Of a stretch of 64,000 nt of DNA, positions 42,811 to 50,332 are shown piece by piece (positions within the stretch are counted from its first letter, which is position 1; each line of letters opens with the position of its first letter). Under the pieces are notes generated by a model. The model ran no database searches and was not told the DNA's origin. It was given only the letters and a program-made list of their open reading frames with translations. The position numbers and the translations under genes are program-made. This DNA comes from UMGS1696 sp964430105 (GTDB taxonomy: Bacteria > Bacillota > Clostridia > Oscillospirales > CAG-272). Where the stretch lies: NCBI GenBank assembly GCA_964430105.1, contig CAYSEF010000004.1, positions 1 to 64,000 on the forward strand. Direction: 5' to 3'.

Positions 42811-44094
42811 ATGACCCTCATTGAATTGTATGACAGAACTCCTGTCGAAAATATAATAACTTCCTTAGCTCTCAAGCCCGAAAAAGTTATTTTTATAGGC
42901 TCGGAATCACGCAAGATCAGACGTGCACTGCCATTGTATCAACAGATATTTGACAGACGCGGACTGAAAATCGAAACAGCAATACGAAGCGTAGCAAAAA
43001 ATGACCTTGAATCGATTACCGATGTTTTGTACGATATACTTGAGGAGGACAGTGCAGAGGAGCAGTTCGTTGTTGATATTTCAGGTGGCGATGAAAGCAC
43101 TCTTGTTGCAGTAGGAATGATCCTCGGCAGTATAAGACACGAAAAATCAAACGATGTAAAGAATAAAAAATTATACGCTTTCCGTATAAATGTAGTGAGC
43201 AGACGAGGAACATTGTTTGAAATACTGGAATCGAACGATGGCAGGATAAAAATAGACCGTTCTGTTTATGATTTTTCGTACAATACACAGGTGTATCTCA
43301 CTGTAGAGGAAAATATTATTCTTCACGGTGGCAGGATTCTTGCGAAAGGTGTAAATTTCAAGCGCAGTGATCCGGTTTCCGAGGATATTGAGGCTATGTG
43401 GAATATATGCCGTCGTGATTGTACGATGTGGAATGCTAAAATCGGTACGCTTTCCGGAGCTGTCAGCAAATTTTCCGACAGTGCTCACCTTTTTATGTTG
43501 CCGGAAATGGCTTTTGGTGACGGAAAAAAAGATGTTGACATTGATTTGTGGAATTCTTTTGTTAATGCCGGACTTGTGTGCATAGACGAAAAGCGAACAG
43601 GTGACGGAATAATAGTATTCACATATAAAAACAAAATAGTCGAGGAATGTCTTAATAAATCCGGATCGGTTTTGGAATATTTGACATATAAAGCAGGACT
43701 TGATGAATCTGAAAACGGTGAGAGTGTGTTCAATGATGCTGAGCTAAGTGTTGTCATAGACTGGGACAATGAACCAAACGGTACATCAAATGAAATCGAC
43801 TGCATATTCATGCATGGAATGGTGCCGGTGTTCGTGTCGTGCAAAAATGGCGATGTAAAAACGGATGAGCTGTATAAGCTTGAAGCAGTTTCGGAAAAAT
43901 TTGGCAGTGGATATGCAAAGACCGCACTTGTTTCTACAGTGTATTTTGATCCCGAATCAAGCTCTTATGATGGAATAAGGGCAACGGAAACGCTGAAAAA
44001 CCGTGCTGATGATATGCAGATACGAATGCTTATGAAGGTTCACACAATGACATCGGATAGACTGGGCAGCGACCTTGCGAAGCTGGTTCAGTAA
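42811..44094 (+). CDS. Card1/Can2-like CARF-domain nuclease (DUF1887), orphan
   Basis: The 427-aa protein has an N-terminal CARF-type Rossmann domain (about residues 1-150; VIFIGSESRKIRRAL, and the ligand-loop candidate VVDISGGDESTL, residues 88-99), a winged-helix-like middle, and a C-terminal PD-(D/E)xK nuclease region: Glu289 (SVLEYL), Asp330 in NEIDCIF and Lys345 in FVSCKNG. This is the architecture of Card1/Can2, which type III CRISPR systems activate with cyclic tetra-adenylate to nick or cut nucleic acid. The ExK acidic residue is Ser here, as I believe occurs in some DUF1887 members. No CRISPR array, cas10 or cyclase is visible in the window. AGGAGGT RBS; last gene of the deo operon. 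Confidence 0.82.
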   Translation: MTLIELYDRTPVENIITSLALKPEKVIFIGSESRKIRRALPLYQQIFDRRGLKIETAIRSVAKNDLESITDVLYDILEEDSAEEQFVVDISGGDESTLVAVGMILGSIRHEKSNDVKNKKLYAFRINVVSRRGTLFEILESNDGRIKIDRSVYDFSYNTQVYLTVEENIILHGGRILAKGVNFKRSDPVSEDIEAMWNICRRDCTMWNAKIGTLSGAVSKFSDSAHLFMLPEMAFGDGKKDVDIDLWNSFVNAGLVCIDEKRTGDGIIVFTYKNKIVEECLNKSGSVLEYLTYKAGLDESENGESVFNDAELSVVIDWDNEPNGTSNEIDCIFMHGMVPVFVSCKNGDVKTDELYKLEAVSEKFGSGYAKTALVSTVYFDPESSSYDGIRATETLKNRADDMQIRMLMKVHTMTSDRLGSDLAKLVQ

Positions 44095-44103
44095 TAATAA
44101 AAT

Positions 44104-44159
44104 AAGGCTGTAGTATTGACGGCAAGTTATCTTGTCGCAAAATATTACAGCCTTGTTTT
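44104..44159. terminator. Terminator between CARF nuclease and CYTH genes
   Basis: AAGGCTGTA (44104-44112) pairs with TACAGCCTT (44146-44154), and the inner CGGCAAG with CTTGTCG around a TTAT loop. T-rich on both outer sides. Confidence 0.85.
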
Positions 44160-44160
44160 G

Positions 44161-44670
44161 TTATTTGAATTTTTTTGTTTTAGCCATAGACTTGTTTGAA
44201 AATTCCCTTGTGCCGGTCAGCTCCTTTATCACATCGATCCACTCAGGAAGTGCGAATTTTTCATCAGCATCCGAAAGCTCCACTTCAAGAACAGCTTTAC
44301 CTGAAAGTGCCTCACCGCCTATCTCATACGGATACACGTCTATCTCAATAATATGCTCACAAAATGGAAACGCATATCTAACTTTTTCAAGCTCAGATAT
44401 ACATTCGTGCATGAGCTTGTCGTATTCTGTGGCAGAAATTTCGTATTCGTCCTCTTGCCTGCTTATTTTGCTTCCTAAAATCGGGTGTTTTTCGGTGTAG
44501 ATATAAGATATTGTTTTGTTTTCTTCGATTTTTCTGATACGTCGCTCGGTTTTTCCTTTGTATTCCAAATATGTCTGCACCATTTTTCTGATGCGAATTC
44601 CGTTTTGCGACGTTAGAATTTTTTCGTCGGGCAATCCTATAAGAAATTTTCTCTCAGTCTCGGTAGCCAT
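44161..44670 (-). CDS. CYTH-domain triphosphate tunnel protein
   Basis: The 169-aa protein begins MATETERKFLIG with the ExExK signature (Glu4, Glu6, Lys8), followed by alternating basic and acidic strands (RRIRKIEENK, ISRQEDEYEIS, EIDVYPYEIGG, AVLEVELSD) that line the CYTH tunnel. Bacterial members hydrolyse inorganic triphosphate or make cyclic nucleotides; tripolyphosphatase is commonest but not proven here. AGGAG precedes the ATG. It follows the 73-aa gene by 23 bases. Confidence 0.88.
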   Translation of the reverse strand: MATETERKFLIGLPDEKILTSQNGIRIRKMVQTYLEYKGKTERRIRKIEENKTISYIYTEKHPILGSKISRQEDEYEISATEYDKLMHECISELEKVRYAFPFCEHIIEIDVYPYEIGGEALSGKAVLEVELSDADEKFALPEWIDVIKELTGTREFSNKSMAKTKKFK

Positions 44671-44693
44671 AATTCTCCTATCTGCGGGATAAA

Positions 44694-44915
44694 TTATTCT
44701 TTGTGCTTGCCGTGTAGTGTAGCGAGAAGCTCGTCACGGGTCTTTGCATTTGTGAAAAGTACTCCGGCTTGTTCACTTGTAGTCATTTCGGTAAGTGGGC
44801 TTACGCTTACACGGCTTTCTCCCGTCATATCAAAAAAAGATTCTGCTGTGTTTTTCTCAGATACTTTTTTGTCCTCATTACGAAGCAGACGTGGTTTGTT
44901 TGGGTTGTAATTCAT
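44694..44915 (-). CDS. Small soluble protein of unknown function, upstream of CYTH gene
   Basis: The 73-aa product beginning MNYNPNKPRLLRNEDKK is charged, has no membrane helix, and ends in DELLATLHGKHKE. ATG at 44913-44915 has GGAGG eight bases upstream; the frame is open further upstream into the promoter and is not used. It forms a two-gene operon with the CYTH gene. I do not recognise it. Confidence 0.65.
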   Translation of the reverse strand: MNYNPNKPRLLRNEDKKVSEKNTAESFFDMTGESRVSVSPLTEMTTSEQAGVLFTNAKTRDELLATLHGKHKE

Positions 44916-45000
44916 CTTTGATTCCTCCAAAAAAAGATTATTTCTAATCTCTCCCGAAATCATGCCGATTATACACACGCCATTCGTAATTTTTTGTTTT

Positions 45001-45029
45001 ATTGTAAAACAACTCCTGCGATTTGTCAA
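45001..45029 (-). promoter_or_regulatory. Promoter of the 73-aa protein-CYTH operon
   Basis: Minus strand TTGACA (45024-45029), 17 bases, TACAAT (45001-45006). The leader of about 80 bases contains no recognised element. Confidence 0.8.
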
Positions 45030-45049
45030 TATCCATATTTGAAGCTGTC

Positions 45050-45077
45050 ACATTCTGTCGCTTTGTGGCATAAGATA
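45050..45077 (+). promoter_or_regulatory. Possible sporulation-type promoter of the 54-aa peptide gene
   Basis: AC (45050-45051), 17 bases, CATAAGATA (45069-45077) resembles the mother-cell sigma-K pattern (AC-N16/17-CATANNNTA). The consensus is short, so chance is possible; no sigma-A style promoter was found for this gene. Confidence 0.3.
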
Positions 45078-45107
45078 TAACATATCAAAGGAAAGGAGGA
45101 AAACAGA

Positions 45108-45272
45108 ATGTGCTGTGGAAATAATGGCAACCGAACTACTTTGCTGATTGCACTGGTTGTTGCATTCTTTATTATCAATGGCACCGGCGGAACCGATTAT
45201 AACAATGGCTGTGGCTGCACAAATAACCGTGACTACGACAATCAAACCGGTGGCTGCGGATGTACAAGATGA
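45108..45272 (+). CDS. 54-aa Cys/Gly/Asn-rich membrane peptide
   Basis: The product starts MCCGNNGNRTT, has one membrane segment (LLIALVVAFFIING, residues 12-25) and a tail rich in Gly, Asn and Cys with two CGC motifs (NNGCGCTNN and TGGCGCTR). AAGGAGG stands before the ATG at an ideal distance, and a terminator follows, so it is very likely a real gene. Size and composition recall small Gly/Cys-rich sporulation-associated proteins (YjcZ-like) in Firmicutes, but identity is unproven. Confidence 0.72.
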   Translation: MCCGNNGNRTTLLIALVVAFFIINGTGGTDYNNGCGCTNNRDYDNQTGGCGCTR

Positions 45273-45293
45273 ACTGAATAGCTGAATGAAAAA

Positions 45294-45349
45294 CTGCTCC
45301 CTCGGAAATTTCTAAAAGAAAGAGATTTCTGCGATGGAGCAGCTTTTTT
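45294..45349. terminator. Terminator between the 54-aa peptide and the 800-aa lipoprotein
   Basis: CTGCTCC (45294-45300) pairs with GGAGCAG (45336-45342), and the inner CGGAAAT pairs with ATTTCTG. Ts right, As left. Confidence 0.82.
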
Positions 45350-45368
45350 GTTAAATTATATCAGCATA

Positions 45369-47771
45369 TTATTCATGCTCTGCAAGCCAGATGCTGACTC
45401 TCGACTGAATTATATCAGCTGTAGATTCAGCACTGCGTGTGCCTGCCTGGAATGCGGAAATTTCTTCGTTAACAATAGAGGTGATTTCATCAGAAATAGT
45501 GGATACTATCGGTGAACCAACCTTATTGTCAATGAAATCCTTTAATTCTGCACTATCTTCCTTGGTGAAGTATGTGCGTATGCCCGGCGCGTACATTTCA
45601 TCAGTGTTGGGATATTCGGGATCGTAAGGGCTCCATGATGCGCCACCTGAGTAGTAGAACTCAAATTCGTATGTATAAAATTCCTCAATCATTTTGTCGT
45701 ACATTGATTTGAGTATCGGTAAAGAGCCGTACATACCTTTGAAACCACCATAATTCTCGTCATATTCAGGTGCAGAGAGATACTTGATGAAATCCCATGC
45801 TTCTTCAGGATATTCTGTTGACGATGATATTATATACGTCTGATCAGCGTTTAATTTTGAACCCAATTCACCTTCTTTGGAAGTAGGATATCCGATAACA
45901 GTGAAATCCTTTGTTTTAAAGGCTGTTTCAAGCTGTATCCAATTTGCGGGCTCGTAAATGTATTCCGAATTAAGTGCGATCTCGCCATTGTGATAGCGGA
46001 GATAACGGGTTTGGTAATAATCGTCAGGACGAGAACTATAGTCTATCTCTTTAGGGAGAGTTGCTATATACTCAAGATATTTGATAAATTCAGGTGAATC
46101 AAAGTGAGCAGTGTTTGTTTCGGAATCGATAAATGCACCGTAACCACTTTCACGGAAAAGAGTGTATGCTACATTTGACTGTGAAGCATCCTCGATTAGC
46201 TCAACGCCATTCGGAAGATTCATCGCAAAATCGAGCATTTCCGAGAATGTCCATGATTCACGATCGCCGAGTAATTCTTTAGTACCGATCAAAGTAGATA
46301 TGGAATATTCTCTTGTAAGCCCCCAAAGCTTGCCGTCATCATCAAAAGTACGCTTTATTGAGCCGAAAAGATCATCGCGTGTGATAGTATCATCCTTGTC
46401 GATGAAGCTGTAGAGATCGATGTAAAGATCATTTTCGAGTACAGTGCTTACCACGGGTGAATCGTATGATTCTATTATGATGTCGGGACTATAGCGACCT
46501 AATGCAATATCAGTGGAAAGCTTTTTACGACCTGCGAAGTAATCCTCGTTTGTTGAATAAACGCTGTAATCAGTTACAATAACACGAGATTCAGGATGTG
46601 TCTTGTTGTATTCAACTATGAGAGAGGGTATGTTATTGTATAGCGTATTAGAGGAAGCGATTTCTATTACTTTTACATTTGAAAGGTCGATATCGTCAGC
46701 TTTTTTGTACAGAGCCAATTGTTCTCTGTATGTGTTTGAGTCGCGTTCACTAACGAGCAGAGTTTCGCTGTCTATGACCTTTAAGATATCAAAGTAATTA
46801 TCTGTAACATCGGAATTGGAGTAATTCATGATAAGCTCAGATGAATTTTCTGTTTCACCGGCAGAAGCATCCGAAAGATTCATGCCATAAAGACCGACAT
46901 CATCAGTGTAATAGATGTCATAATCTTCACCAAAGGAAATGTTATAAATTCTGTCAAGACCTTCTATAGGAGTGCCGAAGGATTTTGTTTGCTTGTCAAT
47001 AGAGCAGAAGCCACGTCCGTTTTCAAAATATCCCGAAGCATAAACTACGCCGTCAGGAGAAGAGGTGAGAGTATCTATCCAGCTTTGTGAAAATACCGAG
47101 AAGCTTTTTACGAAGTTTTGGTCAAGCACCAGTACCTCTTCATCCGCATTAACATAGATATAACCGTCATTATCGACAGCAATGTTATCTATGTAGAACC
47201 AACGGCTGTCGTCAGATTGTGAGAACAGAGGCTGAAGGTTGTCCGATTTTGTTATAGAGCCATCGGTGAGGTTATATTTAACTATGCAATACGATTCGCT
47301 GTTGCCTACAGGATCATACGAATTGCTTAAATAAATGAAATAATCGTTCCAAAATACACCGGCATTTATATAACTGTTTTCTTCACCCTCATTCTCGAAC
47401 TTTTTATCCTCAAGTATAGTTCCGTCTGAGGAGAGGGTTACAAGATGATCTTCTGAAATATAATCAACGAAATTACCTTCATCATCGACAACCTCGTGAC
47501 CGTATGTTGCGAAGCAGGTGATATTTCCTGTTTCTTTATCGTAAATCGGCGTAATTTGCGATGAAATATAGTAATCCTCCGGAAGGGGCATATATGTGCC
47601 ACGGAAAATATGCGTGAGAAGCTGTGGCTTTTCCACAACATCACTGCTTTGAGAAATATTTTCACCTGTGACAGGATCGGTTTCAGAGGATTTTTCATTA
47701 GAACATGAAGCAAGCGGTAAAGCGAGCATCAGAAGTGAAAGGATAAGAGAGAGCGTTTTTCTTTTAGTCAT
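45369..47771 (-). CDS. Large lipoprotein with propeller-like region and solute-binding domain
   Basis: The 800-aa protein has a lipoprotein signal (MTKRKTLSLILSLLMLALPL, lipobox LASC, Cys about residue 23). Residues ~50-370 contain repeated short strands such as VDNDGYIYVNADEEVLVL, SSDGTILEDKKF and SPDGVVYASGYF, resembling beta-propeller blades. Residues ~375-790 look like a family 1 solute-binding domain (VIEIASSNTLYNN, VEYNKTHPESRVIVTDY, PDIIIESYDSPVV, EEAWDFIKYLSAP). No permease is adjacent. GGGGG precedes the ATG, right beside a 36-bp palindrome. The propeller reading is by pattern only. Confidence 0.75.
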   Translation of the reverse strand: MTKRKTLSLILSLLMLALPLASCSNEKSSETDPVTGENISQSSDVVEKPQLLTHIFRGTYMPLPEDYYISSQITPIYDKETGNITCFATYGHEVVDDEGNFVDYISEDHLVTLSSDGTILEDKKFENEGEENSYINAGVFWNDYFIYLSNSYDPVGNSESYCIVKYNLTDGSITKSDNLQPLFSQSDDSRWFYIDNIAVDNDGYIYVNADEEVLVLDQNFVKSFSVFSQSWIDTLTSSPDGVVYASGYFENGRGFCSIDKQTKSFGTPIEGLDRIYNISFGEDYDIYYTDDVGLYGMNLSDASAGETENSSELIMNYSNSDVTDNYFDILKVIDSETLLVSERDSNTYREQLALYKKADDIDLSNVKVIEIASSNTLYNNIPSLIVEYNKTHPESRVIVTDYSVYSTNEDYFAGRKKLSTDIALGRYSPDIIIESYDSPVVSTVLENDLYIDLYSFIDKDDTITRDDLFGSIKRTFDDDGKLWGLTREYSISTLIGTKELLGDRESWTFSEMLDFAMNLPNGVELIEDASQSNVAYTLFRESGYGAFIDSETNTAHFDSPEFIKYLEYIATLPKEIDYSSRPDDYYQTRYLRYHNGEIALNSEYIYEPANWIQLETAFKTKDFTVIGYPTSKEGELGSKLNADQTYIISSSTEYPEEAWDFIKYLSAPEYDENYGGFKGMYGSLPILKSMYDKMIEEFYTYEFEFYYSGGASWSPYDPEYPNTDEMYAPGIRTYFTKEDSAELKDFIDNKVGSPIVSTISDEITSIVNEEISAFQAGTRSAESTADIIQSRVSIWLAEHE

Positions 47772-47788
47772 AAGTACCCCCGAAATGA

Positions 47789-47824
47789 AAAATGGAATTA
47801 CAATATATATTGTAATTCCATTTT
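47789..47824. repeat. Perfect 36-bp palindrome
   Basis: Two 18-base arms (47789-47806 and 47807-47824) are exact reverse complements with no spacer. On the minus strand it follows the pcp stop and is followed by a TTTTTCATTT run, so it may be the pcp terminator. It also lies directly before the RBS of the lipoprotein gene, where an operator or mRNA hairpin would act. Confidence 0.8.
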
Positions 47825-47873
47825 GTGAACTGCGTTTGAATATTAGATTAGATTTTGATTAGAAAATAAACGC

Positions 47874-48482
47874 TTACTCTTGAATGACAGCTTCAAGTGC
47901 CAGTTTAATACCGTCAGTCATTACAGCTTGCGGAAGTGTCAGCACTCGACCGATTTTATTTTCCATTGCCGCAATTTCGTATGACAGCGGAAGATGGATA
48001 AATCCGGCAGGAATTTCTAATTGCTTGCAATGATGAATAACACGATACATGAGGTTATTGCAGACATATGTGCCGGCAGTGAACGATATTTGTGCAGGAA
48101 CAGCGTTACTTTTCAGCTTATTCACTATCTTGTTGACGGGAAGTGTTGAAAAATAAGCGTCGGGTGCATCTTTGATAATCGGCTCAAGCTCAAATATCTG
48201 TCCCGCATTATCAGGAGAAGTGCTGTGCTTGACATTTACTGCGGTATATTCCGGAGTTATCATTCCACGACCTTCCGCTTGTCCAAGACACACAACGGCT
48301 GATGGCGACGACAGTGCTATGTTTTCACGGAGGATATCGGCGCATCGGTCGAAAACGACGGGCAGAACGAGCTTGATTATCGTGTGACCATCTATTGTGT
48401 TCGGCAATGCTTCAAGAGTATCAAGCGAAGAATTGTGTGAGCTTCCCCCGAAGGGTTCAAAGGCTGTTACAATGATATTCAT
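47874..48482 (-). CDS. pcp: Pyroglutamyl-peptidase I
   Basis: The 202-aa cysteine peptidase begins MNIIVTAFEPFGGSSHN and has the catalytic Glu in CLGQAEGRGMITPEYTAVN (split: CLGQAEGRG, PEYTAVN, about residue 80), Cys in FTAGTYVCNNLMYRV (about 143) and His in GFIHLPLS (about 166). It removes N-terminal pyroglutamate from peptides in the cytosol. AGGAG lies before the ATG. It is 14 bases after the ABC exporter gene and probably the last gene of that operon. Confidence 0.95.
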   Translation of the reverse strand: MNIIVTAFEPFGGSSHNSSLDTLEALPNTIDGHTIIKLVLPVVFDRCADILRENIALSSPSAVVCLGQAEGRGMITPEYTAVNVKHSTSPDNAGQIFELEPIIKDAPDAYFSTLPVNKIVNKLKSNAVPAQISFTAGTYVCNNLMYRVIHHCKQLEIPAGFIHLPLSYEIAAMENKIGRVLTLPQAVMTDGIKLALEAVIQE

Positions 48483-48496
48483 GCAATAGTAGCTCC

Positions 48497-50332
48497 TTAT
48501 GCGTTTTGATCGGCAGCAAATACAGCAGCAGTAGCTTCAAGCTCATACTGTCTGGTGTAAAGACTGTGGTAATAGCCGTGCTTTTTCATCAATTCGTCAT
48601 GTGTTCCTGATTCGATTATTTTGCCATCACGAACCACAAGTATAATATCGGAATTACGAACCGTAGAAAGTCTGTGCGCTATCATGAACGAAGTACGACC
48701 TTCTATCACCTTGCCAATAGCATTTTGAATTAGCTGTTCGGTAAAGGTGTCGATCGATGAGGTCGCTTCATCGAGAACAAGTATCTTAGGGTCGCAGAGA
48801 ATAGCACGAGCGAAGGATATAAGCTGTTTTTCACCTGTTGAGAGAAGGTCGCCACCCTCACCAACCTCGGTATCAAGACCTTTTTCGCTTTTTTCAACGA
48901 TATTATCGGCAGAAACGAGCTTTAGTGCTTCCATTATTTCTTCATCGGTTGCATCGGGAGAACCGTATTTCAGGTTATCGCGTATTGTTCCCGAGAAGAG
49001 ATGTGGAGTTTGCAGAACATATCCGATATTTGAATGTAGCCAGAGCTGAGAGCGTTCTCTTGCATCTCGACCATCGATGAGCAGTCTGCCTGATGTCGGT
49101 TCAAAGAATCGGCAAACCAGGTTTACCAGTGTTGATTTTCCTGCGCCGGTTTCACCTACAATAGCTACATTTGTACCGTGCGGAATTTTGAGATTAAAGT
49201 TTTCGAGAATGTACTCGTCACCGTCAGGATACTTGAACGAAACATTGTCAAATTCGATATCTCCATGAATATCCTCCCAGTTTTCACGTTTTGGAGAGAA
49301 CATATCACCGTATTTTTCGATGACTTCGGGAGAATCTGCAACATCGGATTCAGTTTCGAGCAGTCCTGTGAGACGTTCGATATTTACCTGAATCATGATT
49401 AGGTTAGAGAGCGCATTAACGATCCAGCGAATAGGATTCATGATACCGAGTGAGTATGACATGAACATAGACAAAGTACCGACTGTCATAACCTGTTCTG
49501 TTGTAAGATCACCACCAAGCTTTAGTACAAGTGCCATAGCAATGTACGAAGCTATTGTGAGTGAGGTCCAAAGAATACCGCGGTAACGTGATTCACTTAC
49601 AGATACACGCTTCATTCCTGCAGTTTTGTCTTTGAATTCATCATACATTTTGTCTTCAGCCACAAGAGTTTTGATCGTCTTTGCACCTGTGATACCTTCA
49701 TTGAATGTACCTGTGATTTTTGAGTTCATTTCACGGATGCTTCTGTTCGCAGCGGTCAGCTTCTTCTGCATGAAAACAACGATGAGTGTTACTATCGGGA
49801 TAACTACAAGCACAAGCAATGTCAGCTTTACGTTTGTACGGAACATAACTGCAAGCGCACCTATCATGTAAGTGCCGTTCCAGATACAGTCAAGCAGATA
49901 CCATGATACAAGAGTTCCGATACGGCTTGTGTCACTCATTACACGAGAGTGGATGTATCCGACAGAGTTTCTGTTGAAATATGAGAATGAAAGAGTTTGA
50001 AGATGATCGAACGATTTTTGCTTGAGGTCACGTCCGATATACATTTCCACTCGAGTGGAGAGGTATGTACTTACGGTATCGAATAAAATTTTAGTAATGA
50101 GCAGGAGAACATAGACAATAGCGAAGGTGACGATAGTGTCGAGCGTTTCGCCTGCTATATAGTGATTGATAGCATATTCTTGACATTTCGGAAAGATTAT
50201 ATCGATTACAGAACCGCCGGCCGCCAGGATTATCATAATCAACATGGTTAAACGATACGGCTTTAGATACGGTATTATCTTCGGAATTCCGAAAAATTTG
50301 AGATGCGTAGTTTTGGTGGTATTTTCTTCCAT
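48497..50332 (-). CDS. ABC exporter half-transporter, catalytic-site subunit
   Basis: The 611-aa protein has six membrane helices (about residues 15-330) and a C-terminal ATPase domain with Walker A GETGAGKST, signature LSTGEKQ and Walker B ILVLDEATSSID with the catalytic Glu intact. The signature LSTGE departs from LSGGQ. With its upstream partner, whose Walker B has Asp for Glu, it forms a heterodimeric exporter (LmrCD/BmrCD/TM287-288 type) with one degenerate ATP site. Substrate (drug, peptide or lipid) unknown. Start overlaps the partner's stop as TAATG. Confidence 0.93.
   Translation of the reverse strand: MEENTTKTTHLKFFGIPKIIPYLKPYRLTMLIMIILAAGGSVIDIIFPKCQEYAINHYIAGETLDTIVTFAIVYVLLLITKILFDTVSTYLSTRVEMYIGRDLKQKSFDHLQTLSFSYFNRNSVGYIHSRVMSDTSRIGTLVSWYLLDCIWNGTYMIGALAVMFRTNVKLTLLVLVVIPIVTLIVVFMQKKLTAANRSIREMNSKITGTFNEGITGAKTIKTLVAEDKMYDEFKDKTAGMKRVSVSESRYRGILWTSLTIASYIAMALVLKLGGDLTTEQVMTVGTLSMFMSYSLGIMNPIRWIVNALSNLIMIQVNIERLTGLLETESDVADSPEVIEKYGDMFSPKRENWEDIHGDIEFDNVSFKYPDGDEYILENFNLKIPHGTNVAIVGETGAGKSTLVNLVCRFFEPTSGRLLIDGRDARERSQLWLHSNIGYVLQTPHLFSGTIRDNLKYGSPDATDEEIMEALKLVSADNIVEKSEKGLDTEVGEGGDLLSTGEKQLISFARAILCDPKILVLDEATSSIDTFTEQLIQNAIGKVIEGRTSFMIAHRLSTVRNSDIILVVRDGKIIESGTHDELMKKHGYYHSLYTRQYELEATAAVFAADQNA

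Noticed and set aside
42800..44100. CRISPR array or cas genes around the CARF nuclease
   Set aside because: I looked for regularly spaced direct repeats and for cas-like products on both sides and saw none.
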